Shown: positions 1 to 5,586 of the stretch, in pieces | Numbering within the stretch: the stretch's first letter is position 1 | Layout: each line of letters opens with the position of its first letter | Assembly: GCA_030154385.1 (NCBI GenBank) | Contig: JASKJZ010000191.1 | Location: 1 to 5,586 of the forward strand | Origin: Clostridiales bacterium | GTDB taxonomy: Bacteria; Bacillota_A; Clostridia; Lachnospirales; Lachnospiraceae | Length of the DNA stretch: 5,586 nt | Reading direction: 5' to 3' | Notes under the pieces: generated by a model | Told to the model about the DNA's origin: nothing | The model's database searches: none | The model's input: only the letters and a program-made list of their open reading frames with translations | Made by a program: the position numbers and the translations under genes

Positions 1-263
1 TGCAAAGCATTTCGCGTGTTATGAGCTCGATTGCAACCAAAGAACACAAACTGTATGCAGGAAAGCTTAAAAATGTGTTAGCGACATATTCGGAAGCAGA
101 GGATTTGATTAATATTGGTGCTTACAAAAAGGGCTCCAATAAAGAAATTGATTTTGCAATTGATAAAATAGGAGTGGTTAATGAATTTTTAATGCAGCAA
201 GTTGATGAGAAATTTTTATTCGAAGAAGAGATTAATCAGTTAAAAGCTTTGTTTGAAGAGTAA
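1..263 (+). CDS. fliI: FliI, flagellum-specific export ATPase (C-terminal 86 residues, 5' truncated by window edge)
   Basis: This is the end of the ATPase that powers and unloads substrates at the cytoplasmic face of the flagellar type III export gate. The reading frame is open from base 3, before the first ATG at 21, so that ATG is internal and not a start. The visible protein opens with QSISRVM, which matches the SISRVM motif of FliI and related ATPases just after the catalytic core. It continues with AGKLKNVLATYSEAEDLI and NIGAYKKGSNKEID, the hallmark of the helical C-terminal domain that contacts FliJ and the hexamer neighbours. The Walker motifs lie upstream, outside the window. The gene ends at TAA 261-263, 15 bases before fliJ, which is its usual neighbour. 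Nothing suggests damage, and the missing part is simply off the edge. Confidence 0.95.
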   Translation, partial: QSISRVMSSIATKEHKLYAGKLKNVLATYSEAEDLINIGAYKKGSNKEIDFAIDKIGVVNEFLMQQVDEKFLFEEEINQLKALFEE

Positions 264-278
264 AGGCTGTGTGGAAAA

Positions 279-734
279 ATGGCAAAATTTATCTACAAGA
301 TGGAAAATATCTTAAACATAAAAATAAAAATGGAAGAGCAGGCAAAAAGTACGTTTCGGGAAGCAATGCGTAAACAAGAAGAAGCGGAAGAAAAGCTATT
401 GGAACTTAATCATCGCAGAGATGGTTATGAGAGCATACTTAGAGGAGAAATATCCGATACCCTGAATGTCCAGGAAATCATTCGATGCCAAGAGGCAATT
501 GAGATTTTAAAATATGAAAGTAAACTTCAAACGATTGTGGTTAATTCAGCAAGGCAGCAAGTAGAATTGGCTCGTGCTAAATTAAAAGAAGCTATGATTG
601 AAAAAAAGACCTATGAAAAATTAAAGGAACTAGCATTTGAAGAGTTCAAAAAGGAGATAAATAAGGCAGAACGAGTTGAAATTGACGAGTTGGTAAGCTT
701 TACCTATGGGAAAAAACAAGGATTTGAGGAATAA
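279..734 (+). CDS. fliJ: FliJ, flagellar export chaperone / ATPase stalk protein
   Basis: FliJ is a cytoplasmic coiled-coil protein that sits in the FliI hexamer, links it to the export gate FlhA and recycles export chaperones. The 151-residue length fits the family (about 145-150). The start MAKFIYKMENILNIKIKMEE resembles many Firmicute FliJ N-termini. The rest is almost entirely charged helix: residues about 5-50 and 75-140 are rich in E, K, Q and A with heptad-like spacing, and there is no membrane segment. The chain contains almost no proline, as expected for a long antiparallel coiled coil. The ribosome binding site is weak: only AAAGG at 262-266, overlapping the fliI stop with 12 bases to the ATG, so translation may be coupled to fliI. 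Sequence conservation in FliJ is low, so the call rests on composition, length and position directly after fliI. Confidence 0.9.
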   Translation: MAKFIYKMENILNIKIKMEEQAKSTFREAMRKQEEAEEKLLELNHRRDGYESILRGEISDTLNVQEIIRCQEAIEILKYESKLQTIVVNSARQQVELARAKLKEAMIEKKTYEKLKELAFEEFKKEINKAERVEIDELVSFTYGKKQGFEE

Positions 735-737
735 ACT

Positions 738-1505
738 ATGGCGAAAAAAAAGAAAAATGACGATATAAACAACATAGGAAATGATGAGAAAAAAAGTGAG
801 AGTTCGATTAGTAAAATACTTAGCATAATGATTGCACTTTTAATCGTAGTTATTTGGTTGGCGTTGTTCGCGGTTTTGATTAAAATGGATGTTGGAGGCT
901 TTGGAAGTAATGTACTTTCACCCGTTCTAAAAAATGTACCAGTGATTAATCGAATATTACCAGGGTATTCCGCTTACCAGGATACCGAAGGGAATCAATA
1001 TCAAAATTTAGATCAGGCGATGGCTAAAATTCAGGAGTTAGAAAATCAGATTGCTTCTATGAGCAGTGCAGATACTGCAAATAGTGATTATATTACGCAG
1101 CTTGAGGCAGAAAATGCAAGACTTAAGGTATTTGAGCAAAATCAAAAGGATTTTGAAAAACGAGTAGCAGAATTTGATCAAAATGTCGTTTTTAATGATA
1201 AGGCTCCGAGTATCGCAGAATACAAAGCCTATTATGAACAAATTAATCCAACGAATGCAGCCGATCTTTATCAGAAAGTGATTGAGCAGCTGCAGGTGGA
1301 TCAAAAGGTAATTGACCAGGCAGACCGACTTTCTAAAATGGATTCAGCGAATGCTGCACAAATTCTTGAGGTAATGACAGGAGATTTAGATTTAGTCTGC
1401 AAGATATTGGAAAATATGAAGCCAGCACAAAGTGCTGCAATTTTGGAACAAATGTCATCCGAGTATGCAGCTAAAATTACGAAAAAATCCTCGATTTTAC
1501 AGTAG
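738..1505 (+). CDS. MotE/YlxF-like membrane-anchored flagellar protein with MgtE-N-like C-terminus
   Basis: The 255-residue product has a lysine-rich cytoplasmic N-terminus (residues 1-26), one hydrophobic segment (about 27-49) and then a large part predicted outside the membrane. Residues about 53-75 form a conserved-looking GGFGSN...PVLKNVPVINRILP linker. Residues about 92-150 look like a coiled coil (IQELENQ, LEAENARLK). Residues about 165-250 resemble the helical MgtE intracellular N domain, with paired motifs around MDSANAAQILE and MKPAQSAAILEQM. This architecture and the place between fliJ and fliK match ylxF of Bacillus subtilis and the MotE family. In Sinorhizobium MotE is a chaperone for the motor protein MotC; a role here is inference only. 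The ATG lies 3 bases after the fliJ stop, with GAGGA at 726-730 inside the fliJ end as ribosome binding site. No catalytic motif is seen. Confidence 0.78.
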   Translation: MAKKKKNDDINNIGNDEKKSESSISKILSIMIALLIVVIWLALFAVLIKMDVGGFGSNVLSPVLKNVPVINRILPGYSAYQDTEGNQYQNLDQAMAKIQELENQIASMSSADTANSDYITQLEAENARLKVFEQNQKDFEKRVAEFDQNVVFNDKAPSIAEYKAYYEQINPTNAADLYQKVIEQLQVDQKVIDQADRLSKMDSANAAQILEVMTGDLDLVCKILENMKPAQSAAILEQMSSEYAAKITKKSSILQ

Positions 1506-1535
1506 TTTTAGATGACATAAATAAAATATGGAAGA

Positions 1536-1542
1536 AGGGAGG
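1536..1542 (+). promoter_or_regulatory. Shine-Dalgarno site of fliK
   Basis: AGGGAGG lies 7 bases before ATG 1550 and fixes this as the fliK start. It sits in a 44-base AT-rich gap after the preceding gene. I see no clear -35/-10 pair and no hairpin with a T tail there. Confidence 0.8.
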
Positions 1543-1549
1543 AATAAAA

Positions 1550-3058
1550 ATGACGACACAGGGTGTTGTAGGGAATACCGTTTTGCTGTCATCCAGACAA
1601 CAATCATCCAAAACAACGGGAACCTCTTCTGGTGCAAAGGATGCATTTGATCACATTATGGTGCAAAGTTTGAGCGCCAAAAAAGATACTGCAACAAGCA
1701 CTGCAAATACGGAACAAACGGATGTTAGCAGAAAAACAACAAGATCCAAACAATCGTTAAGTGATGCACAAAACGAGGTAAAGAAAGATGGATTCTCACC
1801 AGGAAAAGAAAGCATAAAAAGAGGTGATACATCGACACAGGCGGTCACGGATGATGAGACGAATGCATTAACGGAAGCGGATGAAAACATAACCGAAGAT
1901 GTTACGAATATGCTAAGTCAAATGCAAGAGGCAATTTTACAGACGGTAGCTCAGGTGTTATCCATCCCAAAAGAGGAAGTAACCTCTTATTTAAATGAAC
2001 TGGGAATGAAGCCAGAGGATTTGCTTGATACGGGAAATGCAATGCAATTATTAATGAAGGTGAATCAGACGGATGATGTATTTGCCGTTTTGACGGATGC
2101 TACCTTAAGTGAACAGCTGCAGGGAATGAACCAGGCATTATCGGTTTCGGAACTTGCGGATAGCATGGGTATTACAGAAGCTACCTTACAAAAGACTTTG
2201 GATTTGATGGCGATGTCGGATGATCAAAAGGGACAAGAATCTTTGGAAAATCCTCTGCAGGTGCCGCTATCTGAGGATAATCAACTTTTAGATGAGAAGG
2301 AGATTCCTATTGTAGTAGAGCGGATCGGGGCAACGAACGCAGATCAGAAGTCGAGTTTAAGTGAAGTGAATTCAACAGATTCAACGGAAGAGACAATACA
2401 AACATCGTCTAAGTCCCAGACAAACGAAGCGCAAGGTTTCGTAACTCTTAGCTCAAAAGATAGTGCAAAGGACACGAAAGATTCAAAAGAAGGTTTTTCT
2501 AATCAACAGGAGCAAGCGCAGAATACAGGAATTCATACCTTTACGGAAAATCTGGTTGTAAAAGGACAAGATGGTCTGGTAGCAGAAGATGTATCTGCGC
2601 GACTAGAAACCATGCGAAATATCGTTGAGCAAGTAGTGGAGCAAATTAAAGTTCAAATTCGTCCAGAGGCTACATCGATGGAAATTACTTTAAATCCTGA
2701 AAATCTTGGGAAAATTAATCTATCGGTTACATCAAAAAACGGTCAGTTAACGGCGACTTTAACCACACAAAATGAATTAAGCAAACAGGCATTGGAAAGT
2801 CAGCTTCAGGTTTTAAAGGAAAATCTATCCAATCAGGGATTAAAGGTTGAGTCAGTCGAAGTAAATGTATCGGATTTTGCGTTTGACTTTGGACAGAATC
2901 AGCAAACACCAGAGGATGGGAAAGGGCAACGTGGAAAGGGTACAAAAAAAGCAGCGGATTTAACACGTATGGAAGCAATGGATTTATCGGAAAATGAGGA
3001 AGCGTTAACAACGGACACCAGTATTTCAAATGGCGGAAGCGTTGATTATACCGTTTAA
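1550..3058 (+). CDS. fliK: FliK, flagellar hook-length control protein
   Basis: FliK is secreted during hook growth, measures hook length and triggers the export switch from hook to filament proteins by contacting FlhB. The 502-residue product has the typical layout. Residues 1 to about 118 are a Ser/Thr/Lys-rich, disordered-looking N-terminus. Residues about 121-223 are a helical middle region starting MLSQMQEAILQTVAQVL. Residues about 224-350 are a second low-complexity stretch. Residues about 355-445 are the conserved hook-length domain (Flg_hook, PF02120 family), centred on MEITLNPENLGKINLSV at 377-393, where the LxPxxLGxxxV signature is clear. A hydrophilic tail follows, with a GKGQRGKGTKK patch. 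The length lies within the broad range of the family. It is followed 26 bases later by flgD, the usual order. Only the C-terminal domain is diagnostic. Confidence 0.94.
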   Translation: MTTQGVVGNTVLLSSRQQSSKTTGTSSGAKDAFDHIMVQSLSAKKDTATSTANTEQTDVSRKTTRSKQSLSDAQNEVKKDGFSPGKESIKRGDTSTQAVTDDETNALTEADENITEDVTNMLSQMQEAILQTVAQVLSIPKEEVTSYLNELGMKPEDLLDTGNAMQLLMKVNQTDDVFAVLTDATLSEQLQGMNQALSVSELADSMGITEATLQKTLDLMAMSDDQKGQESLENPLQVPLSEDNQLLDEKEIPIVVERIGATNADQKSSLSEVNSTDSTEETIQTSSKSQTNEAQGFVTLSSKDSAKDTKDSKEGFSNQQEQAQNTGIHTFTENLVVKGQDGLVAEDVSARLETMRNIVEQVVEQIKVQIRPEATSMEITLNPENLGKINLSVTSKNGQLTATLTTQNELSKQALESQLQVLKENLSNQGLKVESVEVNVSDFAFDFGQNQQTPEDGKGQRGKGTKKAADLTRMEAMDLSENEEALTTDTSISNGGSVDYTV

Positions 3059-3067
3059 ATTTTAATA

Positions 3068-3074
3068 GAAAGGA
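3068..3074 (+). promoter_or_regulatory. Shine-Dalgarno site of flgD
   Basis: GAAAGGAG lies about 10 bases before ATG 3085 in the 26-base gap after fliK. It supports this start, which gives a normal FlgD N-terminus. Confidence 0.75.
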
Positions 3075-3084
3075 GAACTTAAAT

Positions 3085-3846
3085 ATGGCGAGTTCACTCG
3101 GATTAGTAGCACCTATAAAGGATGGAGAAATATCAGATACATCTAAAACTTCAACCTCTACGAAAAGTTCCAATTCTGAAATGGGAAAGGATGAATTTTT
3201 ACAGCTTTTAGTAGCTCAAATGAAATACCAAGATCCTTTGGAGCCAACCAGTAATACAGAATATGTATCACAGCTTGCAACATTCTCATCTCTGGAACAG
3301 ATGCAAAATTTAAATCAATCAACGACCAATTCACAAGCGTTTACTCTGATTGGAAAGAATGTCATCATGCAAACGACCAGCTCTTCAGGAACCGTTTCTT
3401 ATGTACAAGGAGCAGTTGATTATGTAACGATTACAGGAAATAAAGCATATTTGTCGATTGATGGCAGTCTTTATGCTGCAGACGATCTTTACAGTGTGGT
3501 TGGTGATAGTTACATGGTGGAGACAAATGGACCAAGTGTAACAGAAAAGAGTTTGTCTTATGACTTAAGTAATCCAACGGATCAGACGGTGGAGATTTCA
3601 CTCGGACAAGATGATTATGCCGCCTCTGCAGTCGTAATTTATGTGAATGGTTCGGCGATAGATTCTGATAAGTTGAGCTATGAAGATGGTGTTGTGACAA
3701 TTGATAAAGAAGCGTTTGAGGACTTAGATGCAGGTTCCTATAAATTGGGATTTCTGTTTAATGATTCTTCAACTACGACCATTTCGGATAAAGTAGTACT
3801 AACCGTTACTGGAATCAAGAGTGATGATTCTTCTGGTACCGCATGA
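3085..3846 (+). CDS. flgD: FlgD, hook cap / hook assembly scaffold protein, with X2-like C-terminal Ig region
   Basis: FlgD is exported and forms the cap under which FlgE subunits polymerise. After a polar N-terminus (residues 1-32), residues 33-77 carry the FlgD signature: MGKDEFLQLLVAQMKYQDPL, then EPTSNTEYVSQLATFSSLEQM. Residues about 84-146 (AFTLIGKNV, then beta-rich segments) fit the Tudor-like part of FlgD. Residues about 150-242 are a second beta-rich unit with the order YDLS..., VVIYVNGS, LSYEDGVVTIDKEAFEDLDAGSYKLGFLF, VVLTV. That order resembles the X2/CBM_X2 Ig-like module more than the classic FlgD Ig insert. The 253-residue length is slightly above the enterobacterial protein (about 230). 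The gene ends in tandem stops TGA-TAA (3844-3849). It lies between fliK and a TIGR02530-type gene, as in many Firmicutes. Overall identity is secure; the domain naming of the C-terminus is inference. Confidence 0.95.
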   Translation: MASSLGLVAPIKDGEISDTSKTSTSTKSSNSEMGKDEFLQLLVAQMKYQDPLEPTSNTEYVSQLATFSSLEQMQNLNQSTTNSQAFTLIGKNVIMQTTSSSGTVSYVQGAVDYVTITGNKAYLSIDGSLYAADDLYSVVGDSYMVETNGPSVTEKSLSYDLSNPTDQTVEISLGQDDYAASAVVIYVNGSAIDSDKLSYEDGVVTIDKEAFEDLDAGSYKLGFLFNDSSTTTISDKVVLTVTGIKSDDSSGTA

Positions 3847-3853
3847 TAAGATC

Positions 3854-3861
3854 AGGGGGTG
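3854..3861 (+). promoter_or_regulatory. Shine-Dalgarno site that decides the start of the TIGR02530-type gene
   Basis: AGGGGGTG is a near-perfect anti-Shine-Dalgarno match (one G in place of A, still able to wobble pair) and lies 6 bases before ATG 3868. An in-frame GTG at 3859 falls inside this site and has no properly spaced site of its own, so ATG 3868 is preferred. Confidence 0.82.
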
Positions 3862-3867
3862 GGGACA

Positions 3868-4281
3868 ATGAAGGTTTCGAACAATTTTTCTTCCATAGAA
3901 CAAATGGTTGGCAAGATTGGTTCCTATCAGACTAGTATTCCAAACGAAACAAAGACCAAAAATGCGTCTTCTTCTATATCAAATTTTCGTGATATTTTAC
4001 AAAAAACACAGGAAAATGCATCGGAAGAGACCAATGCTTTAAAGTTTTCTAAGCATGCAAATGAAAGGCTGGAAAGCAGAAACATTGACTTGTCACAAAG
4101 TCAGTTAAATCGTTTGGTTAATGGGACGCAGAAGGCCAGAGAAAAAGGAATTAATGAATCCTTAGTTATGGTAGATAATCTTGCGTTTATTGTAAATGTA
4201 AAAAACAATACGGTGGTGACAGCTGTAAACGATGCAAAGGACAACGTTTTTACAAACATTGATGGAGCTGTTATCGGATAA
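3868..4281 (+). CDS. TIGR02530-type flagellar operon protein (function unknown)
   Basis: The 137-residue product is recognised from its C-terminal two thirds as the small 'flagellar operon protein' family found between flgD and flgE in Clostridia and some bacilli. Residues 1-40 are polar and variable. From residue 42 the conserved block runs ILQKTQ, LKFSKHANERLESRNIDLS (59-76), a helix with RLVNGTQKAREKGI (82-95), then beta strands SLVMVDNLAFIVNVKNNTVVTAV (98-120) and the closing DNVFTNIDGAVI (125-136). The KFSKHANERLxxR motif and the NVFTNID ending are the best markers. There is no signal peptide or membrane segment, so it is either cytoplasmic or exported by the flagellar system. An in-frame GTG at 3859 would add three residues, but it lies inside the ribosome binding site. 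Its position suggests a role in hook assembly, such as a chaperone or export regulator, but no biochemical function can be read from the sequence. Confidence 0.87.
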   Translation: MKVSNNFSSIEQMVGKIGSYQTSIPNETKTKNASSSISNFRDILQKTQENASEETNALKFSKHANERLESRNIDLSQSQLNRLVNGTQKAREKGINESLVMVDNLAFIVNVKNNTVVTAVNDAKDNVFTNIDGAVIG

Positions 4282-4374
4282 GCGAATTGCGCTGGACCTT
4301 TAGGAAGTGCAGGTCTTTGAATGACAGATAAGACCAAAAATTGCTTGACATAAGATCGAAGGAGGTCAATCATT
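4282..4374 (+). promoter_or_regulatory. Structured 93-base leader between the TIGR02530-type gene and flgE
   Basis: This is the longest gene-free stretch in the window. It holds several short complementary elements. AGCG/CGCT (4281-4284 with 4290-4293) sits at the preceding stop codon. GACCT (4295-4299) can pair with AGGTC (4311-4315). GGTCTT (4312-4317) can instead pair with AAGACC (4330-4335), so these two stems exclude each other. GACC (4332-4335) and TTGAC (4345-4349) can both reach the GGTC/GTCAA that overlaps the flgE ribosome binding site (4364-4369). No stem is followed by a T run, so this is not an intrinsic terminator. The pairings were read by eye; regulation of flgE translation or mRNA processing is only an inference. 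Confidence 0.35.
4359..4366 (+). promoter_or_regulatory. Shine-Dalgarno site of flgE
   Basis: AAGGAGGT is a perfect eight-base match to the 16S rRNA 3' end, 8 bases before ATG 4375. It is the strongest ribosome binding site in the window, in keeping with the need for many hook subunits. A second ATG at 4378 is less well spaced. Confidence 0.85.
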
Positions 4375-5586
4375 ATGATGAGATCATTATATTCTGGTGT
4401 ATCGGGACTAAAAGTACATCAGACAAAAATGGACGTTATCGGTAATAATATCGCAAACGTCAATACGGTAGGTTTTAAAGGAAGTACCGTAACGTTTTCA
4501 GACGTTTTTTATCAAACCACGCAAAGCGCATCAGGAGCAAACGCAGAAACTGGCTCCGCTGGACGTAATGCAATCCAGATTGGACTTGGATCGGGCTTGT
4601 CGGCTGTTACAACGAATGTTTCGACAGCAGGCGGGTCACAAAGAACGGATAACCCGTTTGATTGCATGATTAGTGGGGATGGTTTTTTTATCGTAAATAG
4701 TGGCGGTACCAATTATTTTACAAAAAATGGATCGTTCAAAGTGGATTCGGCGGGAACTCTTTGCACCTCAAGTGGAGCCAATGTAATGGGATGGCAGCCA
4801 GATGCGGATGGTAATATCGTAAAGGCTCAGGTGTCTTCGCTTAAGATTCTATCCCCAGAAAATTTGTATGCGGAACCAGAGGCTACGACACAATCCTATA
4901 TTAAAGGAAATATCAATAAAAATGATAGCCAGGTAACTGGTTCGTCAGGATATCCAGCTCAGGTAGCCTTTTATGATAATTTAGGAACGAGCTATACCGC
5001 AAAGCTTGCAATAAAGAGTACCACAACAAATGGTCAGTATACCGTGTCTGTGACAGATATTGTGTCAGGGGATGATTCGATTTTTACTACGTACGATGCA
5101 ACAAATAAAGTCTATAAAAAAACGGATATTTCAACGTTTGCGTTCGGGGGTGTAACATATACGGTAAAGCTTGATGATACAGCCACCGGAGCGATTTCAA
5201 TAACACCAGCCTCGACAACGACACTAGCTTTTGATGCTTCAAATGGTACTTTCTCAGGTATCTATACTGGAGGGACAGCTACGAATGATACCTCTATTAA
5301 ACTTGATTTGTCCGCTGCAGTAAGTGATTTAAAAACGGGAAATCCATTTTCCACCAGTGGTGTTACGATTGATTTTTCAAACACAACGCAGTACTCGGCA
5401 AAGAGCAATCTGGAATCAACAAAGGGTGATACCAGCGGCGTAGGCGCAGGGCTTCCAGTAGGTAATATGACAGGTGTAAGTATTGATACCTCAGGAAAAA
5501 TCTATGGAACTTATGATAATGGTACCAATAAGCTCTTAGGGCAGATTGCAGTTGCAACCTTTGCAAATCCGGCTGGTCTAGAGGCG
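4375..5586 (+). CDS. flgE: FlgE, flagellar hook protein (N-terminal 404 residues, 3' truncated by window edge)
   Basis: FlgE is the exported subunit that polymerises into the hook joining rod and filament. The frame is open from ATG 4375 to the window end with no stop. Residues 4-35 carry the rod/hook N-terminal motif: SLYSGVSGLKVHQTKMDVIG, then NNIANVNTVGFK. Residues 93-105 (NPFDCMISGDGFF) are the conserved strand shared by hook and rod proteins. Residues about 145-350 form the variable, Thr/Ser/Gly-rich beta domains (D1/D2), including GYPAQVAFYDNLGTSY, typical of FlgE. Residues 355-404 (VGNMTGVSIDTSGKIYGTYD, then GQIAVATFANPAGLEA) are the return to the conserved C-terminal part. The terminal helix with the family's usual export and polymerisation residues is still missing, perhaps 60-90 residues. 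The start MMRSLYSG is usual for Clostridia. Two cysteines, 97 and 130, are notable for an extracellular flagellar protein. The gene lacks a stop only because the window ends. Confidence 0.96.
   Translation, partial: MMRSLYSGVSGLKVHQTKMDVIGNNIANVNTVGFKGSTVTFSDVFYQTTQSASGANAETGSAGRNAIQIGLGSGLSAVTTNVSTAGGSQRTDNPFDCMISGDGFFIVNSGGTNYFTKNGSFKVDSAGTLCTSSGANVMGWQPDADGNIVKAQVSSLKILSPENLYAEPEATTQSYIKGNINKNDSQVTGSSGYPAQVAFYDNLGTSYTAKLAIKSTTTNGQYTVSVTDIVSGDDSIFTTYDATNKVYKKTDISTFAFGGVTYTVKLDDTATGAISITPASTTTLAFDASNGTFSGIYTGGTATNDTSIKLDLSAAVSDLKTGNPFSTSGVTIDFSNTTQYSAKSNLESTKGDTSGVGAGLPVGNMTGVSIDTSGKIYGTYDNGTNKLLGQIAVATFANPAGLEA

Noticed and set aside
441..460. Near-identical 17-base string GGAGAAATATCNGATAC in fliJ (from 444) and flgD (from 3124), both encoding GEISDT
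   Set aside because: Only two copies, each in a coding frame of an unrelated protein, with no extended similarity around them. Coincidence is the simplest reading.
744..757. A-run (8 A, G, 5 A) at the start of the MotE-like gene as a slippage or frameshift site
   Set aside because: It simply encodes the lysine-rich N-terminus KKKK and the frame continues correctly afterwards. No alternative frame product is evident.
1260..1267. GCCGATCT as a flagellar sigma-28 (SigD) -10 box
   Set aside because: There is no TAAA box about 15 bases upstream (AATT is there instead), and the site is inside the MotE-like gene with no gene start nearby.
2727..3173. 148-codon reverse-strand open frame opposite the fliK end and flgD start
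   Set aside because: It lies antisense to two well-supported genes, runs across their junction and has a composition unlike a real protein. The same holds for the other reverse-strand frames, such as 1038-1304, 1651-1890, 3431-3700 and 4101-4373.
4295..4335. Hairpins after the TIGR02530-type gene as a transcription terminator
   Set aside because: Stems are only 5-6 bp and none is followed by a run of T, so intrinsic termination is not supported.
4321..4353. Ten-codon open frame (MTDKTKNCLT) in the leader before flgE, possible leader peptide
   Set aside because: It has no well-spaced ribosome binding site and no run of a regulatory amino acid. A frame of this size is expected by chance, although it does overlap the stem at 4330-4335.
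4345..4373. Perfect TTGACA (4345-4350) as a sigma-A -35 box for flgE
   Set aside because: The best -10 at 17-base spacing is AATCAT (4368-4373), only 4 of 6, and transcription would start at or after the flgE ATG, losing the ribosome binding site.

Overview
The window is an interior piece of a flagellar (fla/che-type) operon. All seven genes are on the plus strand, in the order fliI (3' end only), fliJ, a MotE/YlxF-like membrane protein gene, fliK, flgD, a TIGR02530-type 'flagellar operon protein' gene, and flgE (5' part only). The DNA is AT-rich and most start codons follow purine-rich Shine-Dalgarno sites. This gene order, the TIGR02530-type gene between flgD and flgE, and the sequence style suggest a motile Firmicute of class Clostridia, probably Lachnospiraceae-like. 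No species can be named from the sequence alone.

Layout: positions 1-263 hold the end of the export ATPase FliI. Its stalk partner FliJ (279-734) follows after 15 bases. The single-pass membrane protein with a coiled coil and an MgtE-N/MotE-like tail (738-1505) begins 3 bases after fliJ. FliK (1550-3058) is the hook-length ruler and export switch, FlgD (3085-3846) is the hook cap, the TIGR02530-type protein (3868-4281) has no known function, and FlgE (4375 to the edge) is the hook subunit. No rho-independent terminator or convincing promoter is visible, so the genes are probably read as one transcript from an upstream promoter.

How they work together: FliI and FliJ deliver rod and hook subunits to the flagellar type III secretion gate. 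FlgD caps the growing hook, FlgE polymerises beneath it, and FliK measures the hook and switches export to filament proteins. The MotE-like protein may serve the motor or stator, or the secretion apparatus.

The window is mostly conventional. The points most worth a second look are: (1) the FlgD C-terminal half, which reads like an X2-type Ig module; (2) the 93-base flgD-distal gap before flgE, the only long gap, which has alternating complementary elements reaching the flgE ribosome binding site; (3) the uncharacterised TIGR02530-type gene, whose start is better placed at ATG 3868 than at an in-frame GTG; (4) two cysteines in the hook protein; and (5) a lineage-style helical middle region in FliK. 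I found no convincing sign of a wholly new system, mobile element, CRISPR array or RNA gene.
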